Positions 1 to 9,100 of a stretch of 47,095 bases of DNA are shown here, in pieces; within the stretch, counting starts at the first letter, position 1, and the number at the start of each line of letters is the position of its first letter. The position numbers and the translations under genes were made by a program. This DNA is from Hyphomicrobiaceae bacterium. GTDB lineage: Bacteria; Pseudomonadota; Alphaproteobacteria; Rhizobiales; Hyphomicrobiaceae. The notes beneath the pieces were generated by a model. The model searched no databases and was not told the origin of the DNA. It was given only the letters and a program-made list of their open reading frames with translations. The stretch lies in NCBI GenBank assembly GCA_025359165.1, contig JANYHG010000245.1, forward strand, positions 1 to 47,095, in the 5' to 3' direction.

Positions 1-1
1 C

Positions 2-127
2 TTTTTCTACCATCTGCTGACGACGAGCCGGGTCGGTATCGCCGACGGCTATCGCCCCGCGTGGCAGATGTGGCCGATTCCCAAGCCGCGCGACGGTCTG
101 CAAATCCGTCTCGAACGGCTACGATAA
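2..127 (+). CDS. C-terminal end of an unidentified protein (truncated by the window edge)
   Basis: An open frame enters from the left edge and stops with TAA at 125-127. It gives 41 residues ending in IRLERLR, with a proline/tryptophan-rich stretch (RPAWQMWPIPKPR) just before the end. I do not recognise the family. The frame competes with a second one that is open through 61-471, but the downstream gene is better started at 166, which leaves this frame as the natural end of an upstream gene. Confidence 0.4.
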   Translation, partial: FFYHLLTTSRVGIADGYRPAWQMWPIPKPRDGLQIRLERLR

Positions 128-165
128 TAGAACTGAGCAATCGTTTTACTTGGGGGGACTGCCTC

Positions 166-471
166 GTGTTTTTTTTATCGCCGCGGAATCTGTTGTCGTT
201 GGGGAACGTCGCGTTCTCGCTGCTGCTCGGGGTGGCGGCGCTGGTACTGACGTTCGCGTTCTTTCCCTCGTTCACGCTCAGCCTGATGCGCGGTGCCGCA
301 GGCATCAAGGACAAGGTCGTGACCGTGACGGGCAACCCGCAGTACGAGATCATCGCGCGCACGGTTCTGCACGAGAGTTCGATCCTGCTGATGGGCTTCA
401 CACTGGCCGCGCGCGTCGCGCTCAGCCTGATCGCCTCGATTTTCGGCCGCCTCGCCGGCGCACGTGATTGA
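166..471 (+). CDS. Small two-helix membrane protein, unknown function
   Basis: About 101 residues. The GTG start at 166 was chosen because a G-rich Shine-Dalgarno-like run (152-157) lies just upstream and the hydrophobic sequence begins soon after it. A first membrane segment covers roughly residues 14-40 (NVAFSLLLGVAALVLTFAFF). A soluble middle contains VVTVTGNPQYEIIART, and a second hydrophobic stretch lies near residues 73-95. No catalytic motif is visible and I do not recognise the family. The frame is also open upstream to 61, but that extension overlaps the end of the preceding gene. Confidence 0.5.
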   Translation: MFFLSPRNLLSLGNVAFSLLLGVAALVLTFAFFPSFTLSLMRGAAGIKDKVVTVTGNPQYEIIARTVLHESSILLMGFTLAARVALSLIASIFGRLAGARD

Positions 472-507
472 CAGCGTTCTTTTCGCCCCACCTGCCGCTT
501 GGCGGCG

Positions 508-682
508 GTGCGCGGATGCTCGTGGGCATCCGAAGCGCCATCAAGTGCGCGGGTGCTTGTAGGCATCCAGCGCGTGAGGCCCACACACCCACCTGCCGCT
601 TGGCGGCGGTGCGCGGATGCTTGTGGGCATCCGAAGCGCCATCAAGTGCGCGGATGCGTGTGGGCATCCGAAGCGCCATCAA
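508..682. repeat. Four copies of a 37-bp hairpin-forming unit in two tandem pairs
   Basis: Units at 508-544, 545-581, 609-645 and 646-682 share the start GTGCGCGG(A/G)TGC. Units 1, 3 and 4 are nearly identical and end in GAAGCGCCATCAA; unit 2 diverges after its GCATCC. Most units contain GGATGC-N6-GCATCC, which can fold into a stem. Each pair is preceded by CCACCTGCCGCTTGGCGGCG, so the block is also a direct repeat of about 78 bp with a 101-bp period (from 487 and from 588). A further 15-bp repeat, CCAGCGCGTGAGGCC, occurs at 567-581 and 709-723. The gene-free stretch 472-811 otherwise holds only an AT-richer patch (724-765) before the next gene. Confidence 0.8.
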
Positions 683-811
683 AAGAGCCCGCCCCGGCCG
701 GAGCGCGACCAGCGCGTGAGGCCAAACTTAAGCTTAACCCGCCCTTAAGCTCCGTCGCTTAATCCTCGGCGGCTTGGACTGAAAATCGAGGCGCGGGGTC
801 ACACTGCGGCG

Positions 812-2869
812 ATGGGGCTATTCGGCCGGAACACTGCCAGCGGACCTGCGTCGGCCCCATCAGCCGCGAGTGGGAAAGCTGCGCCGCTCGATGCGCCACC
901 CAAGACCAGTACGTTTCGCCGCCTCGTTCAGCTGTCGCGCTGGGGGCTTGGCATTTCTGCATCGGCAACTCTGGTGCTCGGCTTCGCCCTCATCATGACC
1001 ACCATCGCAGTGCCCAATCCGATGGTGCATCGCAAATCGGAGCGCGCGCCTGTCATTCGCATGCTCGGCACCGACGGCGCGGTCCTTTACGAGCGCGGCG
1101 TCGCCTACGATTACATGCCGATCGATCTGCTTCCCAAGCACGTCGTCGACGCCGTGGTGGCGACCGAAGATCATCGTTTCTTCGATCATTGGGGGCTCGA
1201 CCCGATCGGATTCGGTCGTGCCATGCTGACCAATTTGCGCGCTGGACGCTACGCGCAAGGCGGTTCGACTTTGACCCAACAGCTAGCAAAGAACTTGTTT
1301 CTCAATTCTGATCGCCGCCTCAGCCGCAAGGCCGAAGAGCTGTATCTCGCGTTCTGGTTGGAACTGCGCCTGTCCAAGAAGGACATCCTCGAACTCTACC
1401 TCAATCGCGTCTATTTCGGCGGCGGTGCCTATGGCATCGAGGGCGCGGCCCGCCGCTACTTCAACAAGAGCGCGCGCGACTTGACGGTGATCGAAGCGGC
1501 GGTCTTGGGCGGCGTCTTGAAGGCCCCATCGAAATTTTCGCCCTTGTCGAGCCCGCCGCTGGCCCGTGCCCGCGCCCGCGTCGTGGTGCAGAAAATGCTC
1601 AAGGCCGGCTACCTCTCCGACGATCAGGCCAAACACGCGACCGGCGAGCTCATCGCGTTTCACAATCCGGCCGCTGGTCGCGAACTCACAGGCTACGAGT
1701 CCGCCGTCGACTACGTCCTCGAACGCCTGCCGCCACTGAGCAACGTGACCGCCTCCGAAATCATCATCGAGACCAGCATCGACGGTGGCCTGCAGAAGCG
1801 CGCGCAGCAACGGCTGACGGCGCTACTCGCAGCAGAAGGTACCGCCAGCCAGGTCAATCAGGGCGCATTGGTGGTGATGGATCCCGACGGTGCGATCAAG
1901 GCCATGGTCGGCGGTCGCAACTATACCGAAAGCCAATTCAACAGGGCCAGTCGCGCCAAGCGGCAGCCGGGTTCATCGTTCAAGCCGTTCGTTTATCTGG
2001 CAGCCCTGGAACGTGGCCTGACGCCTGACAGCACCGTCTATGATCTGCCGTTGTCGATCAAAGGCTGGAGTCCGCGCAACGAGAACGGCACCTATCGCGG
2101 TGCCATGAGTTTGCGCCAGGCGCTGACGCAGTCGGTCAATTCGGTGGCCGTCCGTCTGCACATGGACAGCGGCAGCCGCCGCACCATAGAAGTCGCCAAT
2201 CGCCTCGGTATCCGCTCAGAATTGCGCGATGGCCCGTCGCTGGCGCTCGGCACGTCGGAAGTGACGTTGCTGGAAATGACAGGGGCATACGCCGTGCTTG
2301 CCAACGGCGGCAACCAGATCGAGCCACACGCGATCGAGCGGGTCAAAACCGGCAGCGGCGTGATCATCTATCAGCGTCCGGTGCGGGTGCCCGCGCGCGT
2401 GGTCGGCGAAATCCAGGTTGGCCAGATGAGCGACATGCTGAACTCCGCGCTGGTCAATGGCACCGGCAAGCGCGCCGCGCTCGAACGGCACCCGGCGGCC
2501 GGCAAAACCGGCACCAGCCAGGATTTCCGTGATGCCTGGTTCGTGGGCTACACCAGCTATCTCGTCGGCGGCGTCTGGTTCGGCAACGACAACGGTCAGG
2601 CCATGAACCGCATTATGGGGGGATCGCTCCCCGCCCGCCTCTGGCACGACGTCATGGCTCCGGCCCATGCCGCCCGGCAACCGAAGCCGCTCCCCGGCAC
2701 CAAAGTCGCCACCGACGTGGCCGAACTGCAGCCACCGCTGCCGATCGGGGAACCGGCAATTCTGCGTCGCGACGCGGCATCCCTGTCGGCAACCAAGCCA
2801 TCCGCTCCACCATCGCGCCTGCCGTCGGAACGGATCGACGACGACTTCATCGCTCGCGCCCTGCGCTGA
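812..2869 (+). CDS. Class A penicillin-binding protein (PBP1A family)
   Basis: A bifunctional peptidoglycan synthase of 685 residues, anchored in the inner membrane with both enzyme domains in the periplasm. A cytoplasmic tail is followed by one membrane helix (about 44-66). The GT51 glycosyltransferase domain shows the catalytic TEDHRFFDHWG (Glu119), GGSTLTQQL (150-158) and LYLNRVYFG (195-203). The transpeptidase domain shows the nucleophile motif SSFK (Ser388-Lys391), SVN (441-443) and KTGT (565-568). A proline/alanine-rich tail of about 60 residues follows. All catalytic motifs are intact, so it should be active. The gene has no obvious operon partner, because the next gene is convergent, 24 bp away. 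Confidence 0.93.
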   Translation: MGLFGRNTASGPASAPSAASGKAAPLDAPPKTSTFRRLVQLSRWGLGISASATLVLGFALIMTTIAVPNPMVHRKSERAPVIRMLGTDGAVLYERGVAYDYMPIDLLPKHVVDAVVATEDHRFFDHWGLDPIGFGRAMLTNLRAGRYAQGGSTLTQQLAKNLFLNSDRRLSRKAEELYLAFWLELRLSKKDILELYLNRVYFGGGAYGIEGAARRYFNKSARDLTVIEAAVLGGVLKAPSKFSPLSSPPLARARARVVVQKMLKAGYLSDDQAKHATGELIAFHNPAAGRELTGYESAVDYVLERLPPLSNVTASEIIIETSIDGGLQKRAQQRLTALLAAEGTASQVNQGALVVMDPDGAIKAMVGGRNYTESQFNRASRAKRQPGSSFKPFVYLAALERGLTPDSTVYDLPLSIKGWSPRNENGTYRGAMSLRQALTQSVNSVAVRLHMDSGSRRTIEVANRLGIRSELRDGPSLALGTSEVTLLEMTGAYAVLANGGNQIEPHAIERVKTGSGVIIYQRPVRVPARVVGEIQVGQMSDMLNSALVNGTGKRAALERHPAAGKTGTSQDFRDAWFVGYTSYLVGGVWFGNDNGQAMNRIMGGSLPARLWHDVMAPAHAARQPKPLPGTKVATDVAELQPPLPIGEPAILRRDAASLSATKPSAPPSRLPSERIDDDFIARALR

Positions 2870-2893
2870 TATCACCGTCGCCCGACCAGACTT

Positions 2894-3172
2894 TCAGGTA
2901 TCGAGAACGCTGAGAAAACCTGTTGCAAACAGCAGCGTCAACATGCCCACCACGACGACGAAACTCCCCGCGAGCCGCAACCGGGTAGGCTCGTCCGACC
3001 ACGCAGTCCGCACGCAGTAGGCCGAGACCAGCAGACCGACGAGATAGAGATAGATTTCGGTTCGATCGATGACGTCGCCATGGCCGAAGAACGTGTTGAA
3101 GCCCGCCGGAAAGATCATCAGCGCGAACAGGGCCAGGGCGGTGAGGCGCAAAAACCAGATGAAAGCTCGCAT
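2894..3172 (-). CDS. Small membrane protein, about three helices
   Basis: A 92-residue protein starting MRAFIWFLRLTALALFALM. The ATG at 3172 was preferred because GGGAG lies at the right distance upstream and the hydrophobic sequence begins directly. Three membrane segments are visible, at about residues 5-25, 38-56 and 66-88. No catalytic motif is present and I do not recognise the family. It converges on the penicillin-binding protein gene. A 7-bp inverted repeat lies 37 bp upstream of its start. Confidence 0.55.
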   Translation of the reverse strand: MRAFIWFLRLTALALFALMIFPAGFNTFFGHGDVIDRTEIYLYLVGLLVSAYCVRTAWSDEPTRLRLAGSFVVVVGMLTLLFATGFLSVLDT

Positions 3173-3208
3173 GGCATCGCTCCCAAAATAGATGCGCTGG
3201 GTCGATAT

Positions 3209-3226
3209 GCACATCACACGATGTGC
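3209..3226. promoter_or_regulatory. Inverted repeat GCACATC-N4-GATGTGC
   Basis: A perfect 7-bp inverted repeat with a four-base spacer, 37 bp upstream of the minus-strand start at 3172. Its position would suit an operator or a 5'-leader hairpin. No protein is known to bind it, so the role is inferred from position only. Confidence 0.3.
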
Positions 3227-3366
3227 GCACCCGTCGGGCGCAAACTCTCTGATGCGCCGAACACACGCTGTTGCAAATCTACCATAAAATTAAAGCGTTT
3301 CAACGCAACAACCGGAATATGCCAGTCAGCGGTCGGTGATTGTCCGCCTGACAGATCGATCCCTGC

Positions 3367-3915
3367 TCAGTCGCGAGGACGTCGCAACGGCGCGAGCAGA
3401 TTGCCCAAAACCGATGCGCTGGCGCGCGCGGGCGCGACAGGCGTCGGCTGCCGGGGCGCACTTTGCTTCGCCTCGGGCACCGTAGATGTCGGCGTCGACG
3501 CTTGCGTCATGGTGGTCGACGGCAGCCACTGATCGTAAAACCGGCGTTCGCAGTCGAGACGTCCAGTTCCGGTGACTTGCCCCACCATCGTCCAGCCACG
3601 CGCGGCAAGGTGCGAACGCAGCATTTCATCGCTTTCGCTGGCAAAAATCAGGTGCAGACCGACGAACAGCAACAGCGTGATCAGCGTCGGCAACGTCAAC
3701 GCCCAGGCCACGCTCGAAATGACGGCCGCTGCAGCGGCGTAGGCCAGCACTCCCCACCACACGCCTCGGCTGGCGAGCCAGAGCGGAGGGAACACGAATG
3801 CCTTTTTCAAAAACCCATCGGCAACAAATTCCAACGCTTCAGCGCGATCGATGCGATCGGCTTGCGGGTTGGGTGCCTCGTGCACAGAGAAGGATTTGAG
3901 CCGTTCGCGCGCCAT
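3367..3915 (-). CDS. DUF2628-type membrane protein
   Basis: A 182-residue protein. The ATG at 3915 has AGGTGG six bases upstream, which is better supported than the in-frame GTG at 3924. The N-terminal part (KSFSVHEAPNPQADRIDRAEALEFVADGF, then FPPLWLASRGVWWGVLAYA) matches my recollection of the alphaproteobacterial DUF2628 family. Two membrane segments follow (about residues 52-70 and 73-92), then a soluble region with DEMLRSHLAARGWTMVGQVTG and a low-complexity Pro/Ala/Thr tail. The function of the family is unknown. Confidence 0.7.
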   Translation of the reverse strand: MARERLKSFSVHEAPNPQADRIDRAEALEFVADGFLKKAFVFPPLWLASRGVWWGVLAYAAAAAVISSVAWALTLPTLITLLLFVGLHLIFASESDEMLRSHLAARGWTMVGQVTGTGRLDCERRFYDQWLPSTTMTQASTPTSTVPEAKQSAPRQPTPVAPARASASVLGNLLAPLRRPRD

Positions 3916-4016
3916 CGATGCCACCTGCAGCTACACTTATCGTCCCGTGAGATCGTCCCGTCCTCGTAGCAGAGGCGACCGCCGCTGTCAGCGATGCCGT
4001 CGAGCAGGCAACGACG

Positions 4017-4634
4017 TCACAAAGGGCTCTTGCCGTTGAGGCCGTGAACGGCAGGCGGCTTGCTGCAATCGAACGTCGACGCACTGGTGTCGGCGATCGC
4101 CCGCGCAAGGGCCAAGGCATCCGCGTTGGCCAGTGCGTCGATCAATGCGACGTGACACGTCTCAGTCGGCGTCACCTTGCTCACGATGATTACCTGGCCA
4201 CGTGCGGTGTCACGCGCTGTCGTGTAGCGAACGATCGTCGCATACGGCTTCACGCGCGCTTTGCCGGGCCCTAGCTGAGCCACGCGCCATTCGATCGTCG
4301 CGCGTATTGCGCCGCCGGCAAAAAGCGTGTTGGGTGCACGCAAGGTTTGGCGGGCAGCCCGCCGCTGCTCGGGCTTCGGGCCGACACTCAGAAAGGTGCG
4401 GTCGTCGACTTCCGACAGGCTCACCGGATAGCCCGTGATGCCTGGACAGGTCCAGGCCTTGCCGACTGCTGTGTCGCGGCGGACGCTTTGGCATTTGGAC
4501 AGTTCGATGGTCGTCAAGACGCCGTGATCGGCATCGAGTGCCGCAGCCGTTCTGCCGCCCAGGACCGACGCGCTGGCCAGTGCCGCAACCAGCGCCGCCG
4601 TTCCGAGGCGCGACAACGTTACCTGCTGTTGCAA
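4017..4634 (-). CDS. Exported conserved hypothetical protein
   Basis: About 205 residues. The N-terminus carries an export-type hydrophobic segment (LGTAALVAALASASVLG), and the mature part begins near LDADHGVLTTIELSKCQSV. Cysteines in CQSV, WTCPGI, ETCHVA and FDCSKP could form two disulfides. The pattern of a lysine/cysteine start, a central IEWR and a late CHVA-IDA-AN-DA-ALAR resembles a widespread hypothetical family of the Rhizobiales. The frame stays open to 5123, but that part is antisense to the pyrophosphatase gene, so a non-ATG start (TTG at 4634) is proposed; this start is uncertain. The gene is divergent from ppa. Confidence 0.6.
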   Translation of the reverse strand: MQQQVTLSRLGTAALVAALASASVLGGRTAAALDADHGVLTTIELSKCQSVRRDTAVGKAWTCPGITGYPVSLSEVDDRTFLSVGPKPEQRRAARQTLRAPNTLFAGGAIRATIEWRVAQLGPGKARVKPYATIVRYTTARDTARGQVIIVSKVTPTETCHVALIDALANADALALARAIADTSASTFDCSKPPAVHGLNGKSPL

Positions 4635-4700
4635 TGCAATAAAGCTGGTCAGCCGACGGGTGCGTAACCTAAGTATACGGCGCAATTCAGGAGCCTTTCC

Positions 4701-5240
4701 ATGCGTCTCGAAGCCATTCCGACGGGTCACAATCCGCCCGAAGACATCAACGTGCTGATTGAAGTGCCGGTCGGCGGCGAGCCGATCAAGTACGAGATGG
4801 ACAAGGCGTCCGGCACCCTGTTCGTCGATCGCTTCTTGTACACACCAATGCGCTATCCCGGCAACTACGGGTTTGTTCCACATACGCTTTCGGCGGACGG
4901 CGATCCGATCGACGTGCTGGTGTGCAATACACGCGCCATCGTGCCGGGTGCGGTGATCAACTGCCGGCCGGTCGGCGTGCTGGTGATGGAAGACGACGGT
5001 GGCGGCGACGAGAAAATCATCGCCGTCCCCGCATCCAAGATCACCCGGCGTTACGACAAAATCAGAGACGTCACCGATCTGCCCGAGATCACGACGCAGC
5101 AAATTCAACATTTCTTTCAGCATTACAAAGACTTAGAGCCGGGCAAGTGGGTCAAGATCGACCACTGGGGCAACGCCGACGAAGCGCGCCGTCTCATCAC
5201 GCAGTCCGTCGACCGGTTCAAGAACCAGCCCAAGACGTGA
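4701..5240 (+). CDS. ppa: Inorganic pyrophosphatase
   Basis: A family I soluble pyrophosphatase of 179 residues, a normal length. It hydrolyses the pyrophosphate released in biosynthesis and so pulls nucleotide, lipid and protein synthesis forward. The metal-binding signature DGDPIDVLV (Asp66, Asp68, Asp71) is intact, as are [10 protein letters not shown] and the C-terminal [18 protein letters not shown] lies eight bases before the ATG. It stands alone between two minus-strand genes. Confidence 0.95.
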   Translation: MRLEAIPTGHNPPEDINVLIEVPVGGEPIKYEMDKASGTLFVDRFLYTPMRYPGNYGFVPHTLSADGDPIDVLVCNTRAIVPGAVINCRPVGVLVMEDDGGGDEKIIAVPASKITRRYDKIRDVTDLPEITTQQIQHFFQHYKDLEPGKWVKIDHWGNADEARRLITQSVDRFKNQPKT

Positions 5241-5275
5241 GGCGTTGACGTAGCTCTGATCGTACCTTCCGAGCC

Positions 5276-5809
5276 TCAAAGCTGCGTGCGCTTGGGCGGA
5301 TCGGTGTCCTCGAGTTCGCGCAGTTTCTCTTTGAATTTCTTGAGCATGCGCTGCACATAGCTCATCGCCTTATCGACGTCGTCCTCGGTCGGCAGTTGTG
5401 CTCCGCCCGGTCGGCCCTTACCGTCGTCGGCGCCCGTCGGCACGCCGGCAAGCTCCTCCAGCCGTTTGACGGACGATTTCAACTCGGCATTCTCCGCCTT
5501 GAGCCGATCGATTTCAGTCGTCAGCGACGTGCGATCGTCCGGCAGCACCGCGCACGACCAGCTTCCCGAGACTTGACGGCACATCGACAGCGCCCCCGTC
5601 TGCGTATCCATGCGGAGAATGCCGCCATCGGCTGGATGCATGGTGAAACGACCTGGTGAGCCCGCCGGCATCGACGATTGGGCCATCGCGTCGGAAACCA
5701 TCGCCGCTGCAACCATTGCCATGACACCGCCAGCCGCGAGAACCGATCGCCGCACCCGCGACCCGCGTCTGCCGCTCGTCACGCCCTCAGTGTTTGAATT
5801 GGGACCCAT
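5276..5809 (-). CDS. Exported coiled-coil protein, unknown function
   Basis: About 177 residues. The ATG at 5809 (MGPNSNTEG) has a strong GGGAGG at the right spacing; the upstream in-frame ATGs lack one. A twin-arginine-like stretch (GRRGSRVRRSVLAAGGVMAMVAAAMVSDAMAQ) looks like a signal sequence or an N-terminal membrane anchor. A short module with two cysteines follows (MCRQVSGSWSCAVLPDD), then a predicted coiled coil (LTTEIDRLKAENAELKSSVKRLEEL) and a charged C-terminus. It is divergent from the PodJ-like gene and shares its 318-bp control region. Family not recognised beyond resembling conserved rhizobial hypotheticals. Confidence 0.6.
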   Translation of the reverse strand: MGPNSNTEGVTSGRRGSRVRRSVLAAGGVMAMVAAAMVSDAMAQSSMPAGSPGRFTMHPADGGILRMDTQTGALSMCRQVSGSWSCAVLPDDRTSLTTEIDRLKAENAELKSSVKRLEELAGVPTGADDGKGRPGGAQLPTEDDVDKAMSYVQRMLKKFKEKLRELEDTDPPKRTQL

Positions 5810-5869
5810 GGGTGCCTCCCGCAGCGGTGTTGTCGAGCGTTGCATGACCGCCGAATCATGCAGCAATAT

Positions 5870-5900
5870 GGCGACGCTGGCCCAGATTTACAGCGTCGCC
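5870..5900. promoter_or_regulatory. Perfect 10-bp inverted repeat between divergent genes
   Basis: GGCGACGCTG (5870-5879) and CAGCGTCGCC (5891-5900) are exact reverse complements separated by 11 bases. The element sits in the 318-bp stretch between the divergent starts at 5809 and 6128. No T-run follows on either strand, so an operator is more likely than a terminator. No other feature was seen in this stretch. Confidence 0.4.
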
Positions 5901-6127
5901 GTCATAGATCCCGCTGTGTTGCTCGAAACCTCGTTGATTGCGTTCGTTTATTTTGAGCGCGCATACTTTAACCCTTCCTTTACCGGGCGCTGACACCTTC
6001 GCGGCCAGGGCTCTTGTGATCGTCCCGCGTCGAAGCCGACACCATCATTCAGTGCGTGAGATGCCGAACGGCCCATCGGGTCGGACGGCATAACGACACC
6101 CGACAGGCCGAAGGCTTCGAAACAACA

Positions 6128-9100
6128 ATGGCAACCCATCCCGATTCGCGTGCCGCATCGTTTGCATCTCAGCAGCAGGGGCGTGGTGCGGCCGACGGCG
6201 CGGGGACGATGCTCGAACAGCTGACCTGTCAGATCCAGGAGCGCATCGCCGAAGTTGAGCAGCGGCACGCCGAAGCGATGCATGACCTGCAGAGCAAACT
6301 CGAGCGCATGTCCGGTAGTGCCGTCAAAGCGCGCCCCGCAATGCCCGCCGAGTTGGCCTCGGCCTTCAGCCGCATCGAAACCGGTATGGCCGATCTGGTC
6401 GAGCGTATTGCGGAAACGGCACCGGACAAGCGGCGCAACGCCGAGGCGTTCGTGTTCGGAAGCTCCAAGCCCCAGAGTACCCATTTCGTCTTCAATCCGC
6501 CGAAGCGCGTACCTGTGGCGCCGGTGGCTACGACCCGGGCTGACGGTTCGTCCGAACCCTGGGATCAGGCGTCGGCCGAGGCGCTCGCGCAACTCTACGA
6601 GAGTGGCGAAGCTGTGCTGGCCAAATCTCTGCCGGAAGCCGCCTTGTTCGCGCCCGCGCAACGGGCCCGCGCGGCAACTCCCGCCCAGCCGGAGGTCGAA
6701 CTGCCTGCAGCGCAACCAGAACCGATGGTGCAGCAAGCATTCGCTGATCCGGCTCGCCCTTCCGCAGCTGTCGTCACACTTGCCGGCCTTGGCGACGATC
6801 GCGACTGGCTCGACGGCCGCCTTTCCGGTCTGGCCGAACATGTTTCCAAGTCGATTGCCGATGCACGCCCCGATGGCGCGTTCAAAACATTGATGTCGCG
6901 CGTCGACCAACTCGAAACCCGCTTCACCAGCGCACTCGACGGCATCGCCAGCAAGTCCGACGTGGCCGCCATGCGCAACGACACGTTGGGGCAGGTCGAA
7001 GTCCAGATCAAAGAGCTGGCGACACACATCGAAAGCACCCATCAGCAGCTAACTCGCCTCGACGCGATTGAACAGCATCTGAGCGACCTGACGGCCTATG
7101 CCAGCGCGTCGATGGATGCCCAACAGACGCACGCTGGTGCCGCCGGCGACAGCGCACAGGACCTGTCATACGACTTCGCTCAACTGGCTGATCTGGCCGT
7201 CGAGCGGGCGCTCGCCCGCGCCCCCGCGCAGATCCAACCCCTGGTTGACGACATGCACCCTGCCGAAACGCAGGCGCGCGTCGACGCCGTACATGCCCTG
7301 TTGCAGGACTTCGCCGCCGAACGGCGTCGCGGCGACGAATACACCACCGGCATGTTGGAGACGGTGCAGGAAGCCCTCGTGCGCCTGATCGATCGCGTCG
7401 ATGCGATCGACGTGCGCGCTCCGGCACAAGTTATGCCCATGGGCGAAGCGCCACATACTTTTGCGCCGCAGATCGCCGCTGCGATGCCGGCAGCCACGGT
7501 CGCAGTCGCCGCGCAGCACGTCGCCGTCGCACAACCCCCCGCCGATCGTCATGCCGCAGTCCCGATCGAAGACACGCAACCGAGAAATCGCGCCGCGAAC
7601 CGTCGCGCCCCGCGCGTCATGATCGAGCCGGTGGAAGACATGGCCGAAGCTGCAATGGCTCCTGCCGTTGCGCCGGAGGAAGCCGCTCACGCCCATGCGC
7701 CGCTGCCCGTGCAGCCGGAGGTCAACATTAAAGACCTGCGCCTCAATGCACGCAAGGTGAGCGTGACGGTGCCGGGCACCAAACCCGATGCTAAAGTCAC
7801 ATCGCGCACGCCCGCCGCCGAGCCTGCCGCCGACGGCGTCAAGCCGGTGATCGCCGCTGCAGCACCAATTGGCGGTTCCGGAAAAACTGGTCTCTACGTG
7901 GCAGTAACTGCGCTCAGCCTCGTCGGCATTGGATTCATGGCGCAACATCTCTTCACGGGCGGCGAAGCGCCCTCGACTCTGTCGGTGCCGGCAACCGCAC
8001 CTGCCGCCAAGGCACCGGTTGCGATGCCGACGACCGGCGTCGACAAATCCCGCGCACCTGCCGGTCCCGTTCCACAGGCCGTACCCGGGACGCTGCCTCC
8101 GGGCATGATGGCACCGTCGGCAGGTCAGCGGCTGGAAACGCCAACGCAGCGACCAGGCGACGTTTCGATCGATCGACCGGGCACGCCGAAACCAGCAGCC
8201 TCCGTACCCGAAACCGTCAACGACGACCTCAGCATGAGCGACGGCGACGCCAACGACGGGCAGGCTCCGGCCGCGCTCGCAGCCTTGCCGCAGCCCGCGC
8301 CCCGCGCACCTTCCGGACCGGTTCAGGCGAGCTCACAACCGATGCAAGGGCTTGCGCTGGCGTTGCCGAACGGCCGACCGGCAGCCCCGGATATCGCTGG
8401 TATGCAACGGCAGTTCAATCAGGCCTCGGCGTCCGAGCGGGTCGGCGCAATGGCGCGGCCGGCAAGCGAGTTCAGCCAGCGCTTCGGGCAACCCCTACAG
8501 CAGCAGCAGGCCGCCCCGGTGGCGCCCCCGGCTGCAGCGATCGTGACCGGTTCGATGCCGACACCCCGCGTGCCGGCCGCAACGGATGCCGGTCTCGGCG
8601 AAGTCGTCGCCGATCCAATAGAAATGCCACCGGCCCAGGTTGGCCCGCTGTCGTTGCGCATGGCTGCCGCGCGCGGCGACGCCTCTGCCGCTTTCGAAGT
8701 CGCGACGCGACTTGCCGAAGGACGCGGCATCAAACAGGACTTCAAGCAGGCGATCGGCTGGTACCAGCGTGCAGCCGCCAAGGGGCTCGCGATTGCACAG
8801 TATCGTCTCGGCACTCTGTTCGAACGGGGCCTCGGCACGTCGGCTGACCCGGTCCGGGCGCGCGGCTGGTATAAACGCGCCGCCGATCAGGGCAATGTCA
8901 AAGCGATGCACAACATGGCCGTGCTCAGCGCCGGCAACGGCCAGACCGCGCCGGATTATGCGACCGCTGCCAAGTGGTTCAAGGATGCCGCCGACCGCGG
9001 ACTTCCCGACAGCCAGTTCAACCTCGGTGTGCTCTACGAGAACGGCTTGGGCGTGACCAAGGATCCGCGTCAGGCCTACCTGTGGTTCTCGCTCGCCGCC

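Noticed and set aside
508-682. CRISPR array
   Set aside because: The 37-bp units abut directly without unique spacers, and no cas gene is in the window.
4635-5123. Upstream extension of the minus-strand exported hypothetical protein
   Set aside because: This part is fully antisense to ppa and has none of the features of the downstream protein; the signal-type sequence begins near 4634.
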